Part shown: positions 20,717 through 31,090 of the stretch, piece after piece
How the letters are laid out: each line of letters starts with the position of its first letter
Numbering within the stretch: the stretch's first letter is position 1
NCBI GenBank assembly: GCA_009746045.1
Contig: RPFO01001848.1
Span: forward strand, 62,001-126,000
Direction: 5' to 3'
Origin: Mesostigma viride
Lineage: Eukaryota; Streptophyta; Mesostigmatophyceae; Mesostigmatales; Mesostigmataceae
DNA length: 64,000 bases
The notes under the pieces: generated by a model
What the model saw: only the letters and a program-made list of their open reading frames with translations
Databases searched by the model: none
What the model was told of the DNA's origin: nothing
Translations under genes and position numbers: made by a program

Positions 20717-22374
20717 GCCAGAGCGTGAGCTCCTGGTCTTTCACGCGCACAACGGGATGAGCCAAAGTTGCAAGACAGCAACCTTTAAACCCGTGCACCA
20801 AGCCACGACCACGGTGAGCGTTTCCACGTCCAATGTGGGAGCCTCGGTTCGTGCTTGCCAAGATAGCTGGTCATCCCCATGACCAAGCTATATCCTTTGC
20901 GTTGTTCCTCGTTCCCATCGGCGTGACGAGGCACGTGCAGGCGTGCAAGCAAATCCTCAACGTCCACTGGCATCAGTGCAGAGCCAGGACGAACTGGATT
21001 TGCCTAGACTCTGCAACCTAGGAAGTACAGGACCTGTCACAAGCCTGCAAGGCCTAGTATCCTTGCAGTCCTGTGCCAGCTCCAGTATTCCACCAGTCAC
21101 AGGCTGCTGCTCCTCCTGGTCTACGTGGACCACAGTCACGTGATAGTCAGGCTAAGCCTGTGCAGGCACGGCCTGCCACGTGTCCTGTCCACTATACCAG
21201 AGGACTGCACCCTAGTCGGCCACGGACGGCTAGGACTTCGGGACCTCATATCTTTCTCGTCCCTTGTCTGTTTCAGGCGGTCAGCACGGCGTTGGAAAGG
21301 TCTTTCCAAACTGCATCCACTTAGCATATTGGTTGCCCAAAATGCTAACTCCAACCCTTTCTTCTTTTGGAGCTGGACCAGCTTGAAACAAGCCTACCCT
21401 TGCTTGTGCCCACTCAGCCACAGATCACTTGGTCCCTTGAGGTTGATCAGACCTTCTAGGGCCCAGGGTCCTGCCTCCTTTGGGTAACAACATATCTGCC
21501 CTTGGACCAGGCTAGGTGTACTGACCAGTGAATCAGAGGTCACCCCAGGTTATCCCCTGACCCCTTGGTCAGCTCCCAACCTTTCCTTGGGAACTTGGTG
21601 CTAGATTATTAAAGTCAAGGCACATTACCTAGTCCAATGGCTGGGATTAAAGGATGCCAAGAACGTATTATTGTGAGTTCCTGATCTTTCACAGTTATCA
21701 CAGGCGCCCGTTCTTATGGCGCCCGCCTTGGCCAGCCTTTCCCTTTTATGCTCACAGAGACTCAGGTAGCACCCATGCAAATACTGCCTTATTGGGGAGC
21801 CCATGTCTTCACTGGGTGTTAAGCCCAGGAATAACTCATGCCAGGCTGTGGCTCTGCTGGGGATTGAACCCCACCCCAACCTCCAGGTTTATAGCCGGTG
21901 ACCTGGAACTTTACACAAGACAAACATTACAATCATGAGAACAACATGAGAATGACATGACATGATTATGTTTTATTCAAGCATTATATAACCCAGAATG
22001 TGGCTCCCTGGCAACCATGTTCCACATGGTCACACAACCAGGTTCTTTATTAGCAACAGGTTGGAAACAAGCACTAGAAAACATATGCTGTACAGTACAG
22101 CAACCTGTAAGAACCAGCATTCGGGTTGCCCTTGCATGGCCTAACTGTTTGAGGCCAAAGGCGTCGACTTAAGTCCTGGCGACTCTTCTGAACCCCATGG
22201 GGAGGGCCAGGCATGATTCTCAGCTGGTAGGAGTGACATTCCACACCAACTCCTGTCCAGGAGGGTGTACCTAACCCTGAAGGACCGGCTGTCAACCAGT
22301 AAGCACCAGTCACCACTTGGTACTTTGGTCAAGCAGCCCACTGGGGACACCCAAGCTGAAGCAAGGCCTGGTCT
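20717..22374. other. Gene-free stretch with a tRNA-like motif
   Basis: No coding region recognised. It presumably includes the 3' flank or 3' LTR remnant of the minus-strand Copia-type element that ends at 22375, but I could not pair it with a second LTR. A tRNA-like T arm lies at 21855-21875. Confidence 0.4.
21825..21925 (-). other. tRNA-like sequence with perfect T arm
   Basis: On the minus strand TGGGG-TTCAATC-CCCA forms a 5-bp stem with a 7-nt loop, and GGTTCAATCC fits the RNA polymerase III B box. The region upstream can be folded only roughly into an anticodon arm and no good A box is visible. It is more likely a tRNA-derived repeat (SINE head) than a working tRNA gene. Confidence 0.35.
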
Positions 22375-23079
22375 CTATGGCCGCCCGTGTAAGGGGTCCA
22401 TGAGCCCACGGAGCAGGGGGTACTGCCTCTCCGCCTTCTCCTCCAGCTTGGTGAGGGCATCTGCAGGGTTGTCCACACCAGGCACATGTTCAATGTGAGC
22501 TAGGTAGGACATCTCCTTGAGCAACAAGTAGTCAAGGTCCCTGCTCCTGGCCAGCTGCCTGTGCACAAATTGCACCATGCCCATGCTATCAGTCCTCACC
22601 AGTGTGTGCAGCTGCAACCTACAGGAAGCCACTTGACATAGCTGGTAGAAGAGCTCCCTCAAGTAAAGAGCAGTATGCAGCCCTTCACAGATTGCCCTGC
22701 ACTCAGCAATATCACTGCTGGGTGTAACCCTGTTCTGCAACCGACTGTACCAGGTAACAAGTGAGGTGTGGCCTTGCTCCAGGGTAACTAATGCTGCTGC
22801 CCTGCCCCTGACCTCTGTGACCTTCCTATTATCCATAGAACTGTCCACATAGAGAACCATGTCAAGGGGTTTGTACAAATCGACCACAGGACCCAGTATA
22901 AGAGGGGGAGACATCATGACAGCCTGCACCACACTCTCAGCACCCACCTCAACCAGCTGGGAATCAGTAAGTCGACTCAAAACCAGCAAGTCAGGGGCAC
23001 ATATACTTGCAAGCCATGCCAGCATGCCCCTGATGGTAGCACACCTAGCCTGCGTGATGGGCTCGATCCTGCAATGCAT
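22375..23079 (-). pseudogene. Copia RNase H domain
   Basis: A 234-codon frame: MLAWLASICAPDLLVLSRL (the end-of-RT block WLA..RPDL), VLYVDSSMDNRKVTEVRG (RNase H Asp), LVTWYSRLQNRVTPSSDIAE (the W.S..Q..V..SS..AE signature), then VRTDSMGMVQFV, RSRDLDYLLLKE and HVPGVDNPADALTK. This is the full Copia RNase H motif series. It ends at the stop at 22375, the expected end of the Copia polyprotein. Confidence 0.85.
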
Positions 23080-23102
23080 CTACAATCTGCTGTGGATAGT
23101 CC

Positions 23103-24191
23103 TTACCACCCTCCATCCTGATGAACCACGAGCCCTTGCATGGCTTGGAACAACGTAGCCTGCATGCCACAGAAGACCATAGGCTCATTCTCCACCATGT
23201 GCTGTATCTTCACAAAGAAAGGAGGGATGTCTCTCCAAGTCTGCCTAGCCTGATCTTGGTCACCCTTGAGAAAAGCCCTCTTGAAATCAATCAGCACAGA
23301 GCTATAGGGCACACCCTTAACCAGAAAAGACAGAAATATACACAGCAGAATCCTCCACGTGTCATGCAGCATCCCTGGAGTATAGAGCTCCTCATCTAAC
23401 AACTGGCCAGTGCCATGATACTCGGTTACAACTGGTCTGACGTGTGGCACCTGGACACCATCTACCTCCTTGAGCTTGAGGACAAACATCAATCTGAGCA
23501 GCTGGTGAACTTCTGGCAGCTCATCCACAGGTTCTGCACAGTTGGAAACTATCCACTCATGCCCAGAAGCAACAAAGCCAAGAGTCCATGCCTTAGCCAT
23601 CTTGGGGCTTTGCATCATCTCGACTAGCTGGCGCCAGGGAATAGGACTGTGAGCAGCTATCTGGTACCTGTTTACCCCTAACTGCCGTGGATCAAAGGTG
23701 GTTGGGATGATCAACAGGTCCTCAGCTATGGGCTCCTGACCTTGAGGACCCTCAGCTGGCTGACTCTTAACAGCCTTCACCGCCACTGCAAGACCCTGGG
23801 AATAGTGATATCTTTCAAGGGGGAGGCTGCCCCTGCCTTCTAGTGCCAACTCATCAGAGGTCAAAGTAACCCCTGGCATGCACAAGAAGTTCTGACCCAG
23901 AATGGCAGGCCCCTGATAGCCCTCTACCACACAGAACGTGGTGGGCACCCCTAAGATAGGCACACTCACTTCCCCAAGGATCTTCATGGACACCTTTCCT
24001 GAGAAATCAGACACAGCAAGGCAACTGGGATGGGACATCTGTAAGCCTACAGCATCCTCTTCCCTGATGACAGACACCTGTGAGTTGGTATCTACCTCCA
24101 TTGTAGCTGCCCAGCACGACCCCCACCCCGTGAGCTTGGATACCTTGGGATCATGTTTGCTGCGCATGAGTGCTCGGATGACGTCCGCCAT
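23103..24191 (-). pseudogene. Retropepsin-like protease joined to Copia RT N-terminal half
   Basis: One 362-codon frame. Near the N-terminus AATMEVDTNSQVSVI resembles the active-site loop of a retropepsin (DTG/S with Asn replacing Gly), followed by VSDFSGKVSMKILG and the flap/C-terminal motif AILGQNFLCMPG, as in Ty3/Gypsy-style proteases. After a linker comes Copia RT: FVLKLKEVDGVQVPHVRPVV and SVLIDFKRAFLKGD (palm motif A Asp), then the frame ends in a truncated RT. A protease here, downstream of integrase and fused to RT, is not the usual Copia order. Confidence 0.7.
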
Positions 24192-25622
24192 GAGAGGCCC
24201 CCGGGCCTTAGGTGGCTGCCCCGTCCCCTCTGGCCTTGTGACAGTTGCTTCAGCAGCCTCTCCTGCTCGTCATCTTCCAGCAGGGACAGACCATCATCCA
24301 CCACCAGAGGATTGTTAGCTGCTGCTGCCTGGCTCTGGCCTGGCTCCTCAACCCAGCTGGGAGGGCCTGGCCCGTCTGCAGGCCAGATTGCATGTGGCCT
24401 TCTTTCCTTGACATGAGCCCAGGACAACCTGTACACGTGCCTTGGATCCTTTTCCAAAGCCACCAGGCAAGATCTGTTAGCTTCTTCCACACGAGTGACA
24501 ACCCCATCCTGCCACTTCCCCCGCTTGCCTGGAATAGATGGTTCCTTCCACATCCTGACCTTCAGCCCCACCTGAGGCCTCAGCACATTCCAGTTCTTGT
24601 CCTTACGTCTCAGCTGGGCAAACAACTGTCTGCCTTCCTAAGACTGGCCTGCACCACGTTCTCAGGTAGTAAGCTATACTGCAGGGCCAGGGGAGAGACA
24701 GCCACACCATCAAAGTAATAGTTAACCCTGTGGTTCAGCTGCTCTTCTATCCCCTTACACCAGGCTGCCCTCTCTAAGGCAGATGCCACAAGCGGCACCG
24801 TGACTCTGCTGCTAGCACCACTGTCTTCACCTCACGTATGGATCTCTCTACAGCCCCTTGCTGCCCATGACTCTCTCTGGGGACTACTACCAGCTTACAA
24901 GGCAGCTGGCCTTGATGCTTGAGCAAACAGTCAAACTGCAAGTCTGCCTGCACACTCTTGCACACCCCAAAGCCCGGGACCAGGGCCTTCATACCCAACA
25001 ACAAGTGGTGCTCCTTCATACCAGGCAGATCGTCTATCAGTCTGTATCTGCTGAACCTGTCCACTCCCACCAATATATACAAGCCCCTGATATGCTGGAT
25101 ATCCATCTGGATGTCGCCCCGCTCTCTAGCAGGCTCCCTAGCATGGGACTGAGGTGGGTGAACAGCATTCTCCTGGCAACCACAGTTCTCAGCAGCAGCC
25201 TGGCAAGCCTCCCACAAAGGCTCCCTACCTAGCTTCCAAGCAAAAATTGCAGCCTGCCCAGAATGCCCAAACATGTGATGCAACCTATGGCCAGCCTCAG
25301 CATAGCTCAGCACTCTCTCAGTACTGACCTGGCGAGACGTCTGAACCGTGTGTGGGGACACATGATCCACTCCTGAGGTTCCAGGGCTTCCCTGCAGGCC
25401 ATCCTGACGCCCCAAGCCAGGCCCTGCACCCTGGACCGCTCCAGGCCCTTCCAGCAAGGTCCCTTGGCCCTCCAGGCCAGCACCTGCTGGAGACCCACCA
25501 CCTGCATGAGGCATAGGGAATTCAGCTGCAGCATTGTTATTGCAATCCAGTGGAAGAACAACATCTTTACACCCTTGGTGCTGCACAAGGGGCACACCCC
25601 CGTCCTTATGTACATCCAGCAC
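24192..25622 (-). pseudogene. Copia-type integrase, frameshifted
   Basis: A zinc-binding HHCC-like region (HRLHHMFGHSGQ, then the Cys pair ENCGCQ) is followed by the catalytic core: DIQMDIQHIRGLYILVGVD (first Asp), KSVQADLQFDCLL (second Asp) and ESHGQQGAVERSIREVK (Glu). The core continues in other frames to 24625, where a C-terminal segment begins (NWNVLRPQVGLKVRMWK, then GKWQDGVVTRVEEANRSC, SH3/chromo-like), then an acidic linker. A shift near 24200 leads into the protease-RT frame. The N-terminal extension (25622 to about 25330) is Gly/Pro-rich. Confidence 0.78.
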
Positions 25623-25670
25623 ACCTTCCCCAAGGGGTGATTGACTATTTACAGGGGATGATGTAGCTAG

Positions 25671-26374
25671 TCACTGCTGCCCAGACTGGCCCCCTGCCCC
25701 AGCAGGCTTGGCCTTCCTGTCAGGGCACTCACGACGCCAGTGACCTTCCTTGCCACACACAAAGCATGCTCCACCCTTCTTCCCAGACCCAGCCCCACCC
25801 TTGCCAGGCTTCCCCTGGCCTCCCTGAGACTGCCCACCCTGCTTGCCCTGGTTGCCTTGAGCTTGGCCCTTGCCTTGCCCTTGGCCACCCTTACCCTGCT
25901 GACCACCAGCTTGCTGGCTCCCAACCCCTCCTTGGGAACCTGCACCCTTGCCACCCTGAGCCCCCTGCCTCTGGCGCCTGAAGCGCTTACGCTTGTTAGG
26001 CCTTGCCCCATCACGGGCTGGGTACCCGGGGACATCACCTTGGCCCTGCACAGCGGAGGTGGCATTGCTGCCATGGAACTGGATAGCCTTGCAGGCAGGA
26101 TCTGGCTTCCTTATGCTGAGGATTACAAGCTCCAGAGCACGCAAGGAGCCATCAGTCTGGTTGGAAACATGCGGGCACTGTTCCTACCATCCACACTCAG
26201 ACCCATACGGTCCAGGAAATAGTCTGCCAAGGCCCTATCTGTGACCAGGAAGCCATACTTGGCCCCCTTGTCCCTGATACGGTTGAGCCTAGCCCATTCC
26301 TCTGCCACAGGGCCCACGATCTCAAAGGTGTCATACTGATGTTTATGTAGCAGCACCACCCCGCATGTATTCAT
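25671..26374 (-). pseudogene. Gag with Gly/Gln-rich linker and zinc knuckle
   Basis: Upstream frame (26374-26123): EEWARLNRIRDKGAKYGF and DYFLDRMGLSVDGRN, a Gag-like helical segment. After a shift near 26140 the second frame has a highly repetitive Gly/Gln/Lys linker and then the CCHC knuckle CFVCGKEGHWRREC (about 25765-25725), ending at 25671. The 5' part of Gag is missing. Confidence 0.75.
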
Positions 26375-26433
26375 TCATGACAGCACCCCCCCACATTTAG
26401 TTATTCAGGCCAGCATCCCCCCACATGTAAACG

Positions 26434-27181
26434 CCGTTTTTGATAGAACAATTTTAGTCAGCCTTACCATCCACGATGCGGCAAAAGATCACCTTTTTTT
26501 GTTATTCGGCAAAATGAAGACCGATTTCTTGCAAACTTTCGTTATGCAGGCAGGTAGCAACGTCCGATCTTATAATCCGGCAGGTAGCATGCAAACGTCG
26601 AAACGATATGAAGGGGAAAAAAAGCATTAAACAGGAGCACCGATTAGAAACGCAGCAAATGCAGTATGTGCACATCTACACCTATAACCTAACCAGACCA
26701 AAGGCATAGCAAACATTGAAAGGGTGACCCAAGTGAAAGCCTAGCACCACCATGATCGACATGTGCGAGACCAAGAAACGCTCCAGGGCAACTAGACTAA
26801 AGGGATGGATGCCAGATGTGGATTAGGATCGGCTTAGCTGACTCTACCGAGATGTCTGCAGGGTTTAGCTAGCAACAAAAAGAAGGAAGCCAGACAGATT
26901 TATCACTCTTGCTGCAACGTAAAGAGTTTCTTGCGATGGCAGCAAAGACATAGTCTTCGCCCAGCTGGCTAACTGTGTCGCCGGCGTGGATGCGCTGTTT
27001 AGTTGCCGTTTTTGATAGAACAAATTTTGTCAGCCTACCATCCACGATGCGGCAAAAGCTCACCTTTTTTCTTTATGCGGAAATATGAAGACCGATTTCC
27101 TTGCTTGAAGACCGATTTCCTTTCGTTATGCAGGCAGGTAGCAACGTCCGATGTTGTAAAAAAGCAGGTAGCATGCAAACG
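26434..27181. repeat. Pair of direct repeats flanking about 400 bp
   Basis: A block starting GCCGTTTTTGATAGAACAA and ending GCAGGTAGCATGCAAACG occurs at 26434-26597 and again, with small indels, at 27005-27181. The size (164 and 177 bp, 0.75 kb in all, no coding) would suit a miniature terminal-repeat element, but the ends lack a clear TG...CA or PBS. Confidence 0.6.
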
Positions 27182-27880
27182 GTGGTAGCTCGTTACTATC
27201 AGCTATGGGGTCTCTCTGCGGCTGCGCTTCGTTTTCGATGGGCAATGGGACGGTCGCAATTCGCAAACCGGACGCGGCGTCACAGGGCTGAACGGTATTG
27301 AAAAAATTGGAAACGTGGCATCCTCGTTCCTCCCCACGGAACTGAAAACTGGAAGCGCGGCGCTGGTGCAAAAGCTCGATCCCATTTTTGGTAACCAAGC
27401 TAGCGGATTGGACGACATCCAATATGCCGTCACCCTTGCTTGTGGCCGCAGGTATAATAAGAGACGACCTCCAGCCCATTTACCCCGGAACATTCGGATC
27501 TTTGGTTGACATGGTTACCATGCAGAAATGTACTATGAGGTTCTGGGTTCGATTCCTGGTGTGGTCATGGTAATAAATTTTTTTCTGCACATCTACTGAA
27601 ATCAGTCATAGCACCAAACGGTCACGCTGCAGCGAGACGCTATAGCCCTGGAGGCCGCTGATAAACCTGCCATCCGGTATGTCTTACTAATATAGATTGC
27701 CGAACTTTAAAATAATAATAGTCTATACCACTTTTTCTTGTAAATGATTTACTAAATAATGATTCTATATACTTTAACATATGTACCATATTACTAAAGT
27801 ATGTGGAATTAATCCATGCTATTCACAATATATTATAAAATCTTTTGCAAAATATACTGTAATTAGTATATTTATGACAC
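27182..27880. other. No confident gene; tRNA-like motif at 27546
   Basis: A 64-codon plus-strand frame (27315-27509) looks protein-like but matches nothing I recognise. GGTTCGATTCC (27546-27556) is a perfect B box inside a T-arm-like CTGGG-TTCGATT-CCTGG, and short inverted repeats TTACCATG/CATGGTAA flank it. The rest is AT-rich. Confidence 0.4.
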
Positions 27881-27882
27881 TT

Positions 27883-28481
27883 GAGCTCCCAAGAAAACCA
27901 GCATTTGATTGAAAACAATGAGTAGAGCCCCTGCCAAAGGCAGGTTTAAGTAGTCATCTCGTCTCCCTCGCATGCCGGGAGCAAGAGCCCCCCAAGGGTG
28001 AGATGGGTGGGAAGAAACAATTACGGGTCACAACCCGCCGACCATTCTTATCAAGCCTACCGTCAAAATGGAAAACGGCAAAACCAGAAATATCCTAACG
28101 CTGACAATTTAATAATTCAGCCAGCCAGCTCATCTGGCACACGTCTGAGCTGTCAGGCCATGTGTACTCTACGCATGCAACCCTGAACACACTACCCAAC
28201 CAAGCAGCACACCAATCAATTGGTGAGTGCTGGTTACATCAGATTTTATTACAGCTTTTTTATGCAACTTCCGTCAGCATTCCACACATGGCCGGCCGTT
28301 CAAACAAACGGCGCCTGACTTACAAAAGGCAAAGCTAGTTGCCAGTAGGATTCCCCGGTTAACAACAAGTCGTCCCCATTCGTCTAACAAGCCTTTCTGC
28401 ATGTACAGCCACAAGGTTGTGGCGGCCCTTTCTTTCCCGCATTCTGTTTAATAAACTATTTTCAGAGAAATCCGAATATTT
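27883..28481 (-). mobile_element. A-B end of a split-repeat element, minus orientation
   Basis: 27883-27990 resembles the B repeat (GAGCTCCCAAGAAAACCAGC, then AACAATGAGTAG). 28005-28481 has the A-type outer terminus, ending TTCAGAGAAATCCGAAT. This B-A order matches 14691-15330, so it is probably the A2B2 end of a related element, or a solo A-B unit. Confidence 0.55.
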
Positions 28482-28950
28482 TCTGATAACCATTTTATCA
28501 ATGCTACGGTGTTATTTTTGTTATTCCCGCCATGCAGGTATCTGAGTCGCCTGGGAGAACTAATAGGAGAATGAGCCGCGAAGGTGAGGAAAACCTGAAA
28601 TCTTTTCGTCCTTATTGGGGTCTCTCTGCAGCTAGACCATTTCTAACCACAAGCAATAGCTTAAATTCAAGGGTCTCGCTGCAGCTAGACCCTCTTTATG
28701 GTTACTTTATAAATAATGAATCAGAAGTCTGTGATTATCAATCGCACGCCGCAATGAAGGGTCTACATAGCTGCAGCGAGATCCCAATCTTGGTTGGGGT
28801 ATGCTAAGTTCACCACATCAGGAAATCTTTTCGTCTAACGGACAAAGCCCCTCTAAGGGTCTAGCTGCAGCTAGACCCCAATCGTCGTAAAAAATGATAC
28901 ACTTTCAAACTTTGTCTGTAACTGTCGCTTTTCCCAACGATACTCGATTT
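28482..28950. repeat. Cluster of CTGCAG-centred hairpin repeats
   Basis: Four related sequences, near 28618, 28675, 28758 and 28858, have the form GGGTCT(C)xCTGCAGCTAGACC. The one at 28858 is a perfect inverted repeat, GGGTCTAGCT/AGCTAGACCC. The same motif recurs around 34230-34580, at 35407 and at 36118. The cluster lies exactly between two facing A-type termini. Confidence 0.75.
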
Positions 28951-30436
28951 TAATCGGATTTCTCTGAAAATAGTTTCTTATAATGGGCGAGAACGAACGC
29001 CGCAATCGAAGTGTTCCTGACGGCGGCAAAGATTACGTGGCACGCTCTTGGGGTTCCAGTTTCGCTGGCATGGCCGGCGACTAGGGCCGTTTTTAGCGGA
29101 TGATAATCAGTTTGGATTTTGTAACTGGGTGATTAGTTACGGGCAGTTTTCGTTGTTGTTCAGGCGGTTAAAAAGGTCGTATTTATAAGGCCTTTTAATT
29201 TTGTATGCTGGCCTGAAACTGCCTTTGATTGGCGACTAGTGTGTGTAGTTAAAAGTTCTGACTCGAATCATTTTGCTGACATTTCGTAGTTGCCGGTCTG
29301 ACATTAGTTGTGTCAGTAAGGCTGGGATTTTTTTAGGGGCGTTGCCATGTAGCGTGTTGTGTCGTCTTTTTAGGGACCTTGCGAGGAAGGGGAAGGTCTT
29401 TTTTCTTGCATGACGCTGGGCACGCGTTGGCCGAGGCTATGGTGATGCAAGGAATGCCGACGCCTCCCCGGCCTTGTGCCCGCTCGGGCGCAGGGCTTAA
29501 TTAAATTAACAGACGGGCGGCAGCCCCTGAGCTTCCGGTTTCACGGAAGTCACAGCGGCTGCCAAGTGTCCGGACTGATTCTCACTTTGGAACTGGGTCC
29601 GGATGGTTGGGAATCTGCGCAGGAGGTTGGGCTGCGCTAGTGCAATATTCAGATCGAATATGAAGGGGAAGATCTGCTTGTCGAAACGGAAGGGCTGGCC
29701 TGCGTGGCAGCCTTGTACCTGAGGATGCTTGCGCTTTGGGTTAAGGTTCTGTGACGTTGGCTGGCCTGCCTTGGGCTGGTTCGTACCTGGGGATGCTTGC
29801 GCTCCGGGTTGGACTAGTTGAGGTCGTGGCGATAATTTTAATAAATTTAAAAATATTTTCACTCACACCGTTGTTTGGCGCGCGGTCTCGGCGCTGGGGG
29901 TGAGGGCTGATATGCGGCCTTGATTATATGCCTAACGGTAAATCTGTTAGCATGGTAGGTGCGGGGGTGTGCCCCCTGTCAAGGACGATGCTCTCCTAAA
30001 GGGGTCGTGGCGAAATATAGTGAGAAACGAAACTTGGGGTTTCGGTAATTGCTTGATCGCTGTGTCTTCTGCTTTGTCTTCGCAACAACAACAACTCCTG
30101 TTGCCGATCAGAGGGGAGGCCTTCTTTGGGGTCGGTGGCGGGCCCTGCAAAGGGTCAATTCGCGGGAATGTGGTTACCTATAACAGTGCATCAATGCATC
30201 CACAGCTGCTGGTGTTAAAACGGGGTCCATTGCGGCAGGGCATTCTCGATGGACACGCGGTCCTGGGAGAGAGGGGAGCGGCTTTGAGTCAGCCAGGCGT
30301 GGGGGAGTTGGGGATTCGCAAACTTTGCTCGGAGAACTGCAAATGGCAGGGGACGCCATTTTGCTGTCCATTTTAAGCGACCACTTAATGTTTTCAATAA
30401 GAAGTTGGTGGAGTGGGAGCAATGGATACACGAATC
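28951..30436 (+). mobile_element. Plus-strand split-repeat element, truncated copy
   Basis: Starts CGGATTTCTCTGAAAATAG, the inverted form of the terminus at 28459-28478. Positions 28951-29398 are repeated at 30437-30883, and 30310-30434 is repeated at 30921-31046. Between these the first copy has about 900 bp absent from the second. It stops abruptly at GGATACACGAA, where the second copy starts. It looks like one copy inserted into, or tandemly recombined with, another. Confidence 0.65.
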
Positions 30437-31090
30437 GGATTTCTCTGAAAATAGTTTCTTATAATGGGCGAGAACGAACGCCGCAATCGAAGTGTTCCTG
30501 ACGGCGGCAAAGATTACGTGGCACGCTCTTGGGGTTCCAGTTTCGCTGGCATGGCCGGCGACTAGGGCCGTTTTTAGCGGATGATAATCAGTTTGGATTT
30601 TGTAACTGGGTGATTAGTTACGGGCAGTTTTCGTTGTTGTTCAGGCGGTTAAAAAGGTCGTATTTATAAGGCCTTTTAATTTTGTATGCTGGCCTGAAAC
30701 TGCCTTTGATTGGCGACTAGTGTGTGTAGTTAAAAGTTCTGACTCGAATCATTTTGCTGACATTTCGTAGTTGCCGGTCTGACATTAGTTGTGTCAGTAA
30801 GGCTGGGATTTTTTTAGGGGCGTTGCCATGTAGCGTGTTGTGTCGTCTTTTTAGGGACCTTGCGAGGAAGGGGAAGGTCTTTTTTGTTGCCCACCCACCC
30901 TCCCTGTGTTTTGTTGTCTTGGGGATTCGCAAACTTTGCTCGGAGAACTGCAAATGGCAGGGGACGCCATTTTGCTGTCCATTTTAAGCGACCACTTAAT
31001 GTTTTCAATAAGAAGTTGGTGGAGTGGGAGCAATGGATACACGAATGGATTTTGTTATGCTGGTCGTGATGGCATGCAGCACGCGAACGG
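30437..31090 (+). repeat. A-type leader of the element carrying the Cys-rich ORF
   Basis: Second copy of the terminus and leader, running directly into the coding region at 31091. A CCCACCCACCC-rich stretch at about 30887 resembles the CCCACCC spacer beside the A repeat at 14875-14908 (opposite strand). Confidence 0.55.

Larger units (their letters stand above)
22375..26374 (-). mobile_element. Copia-type retroelement with order Gag-INT-PR-RT-RH
   Basis: The minus-strand coding order is Gag with zinc knuckle (26374-25671), integrase (25622 to about 24200), retropepsin-like domain joined to RT (24191-23103), RNase H (23079-22375). RT and RNase H are Copia-like. The RT palm with the YVDD motif is missing at the 23103/23079 junction, and several frameshifts separate domains, so this copy is dead. 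LTRs could not be identified on either side. Confidence 0.78.
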
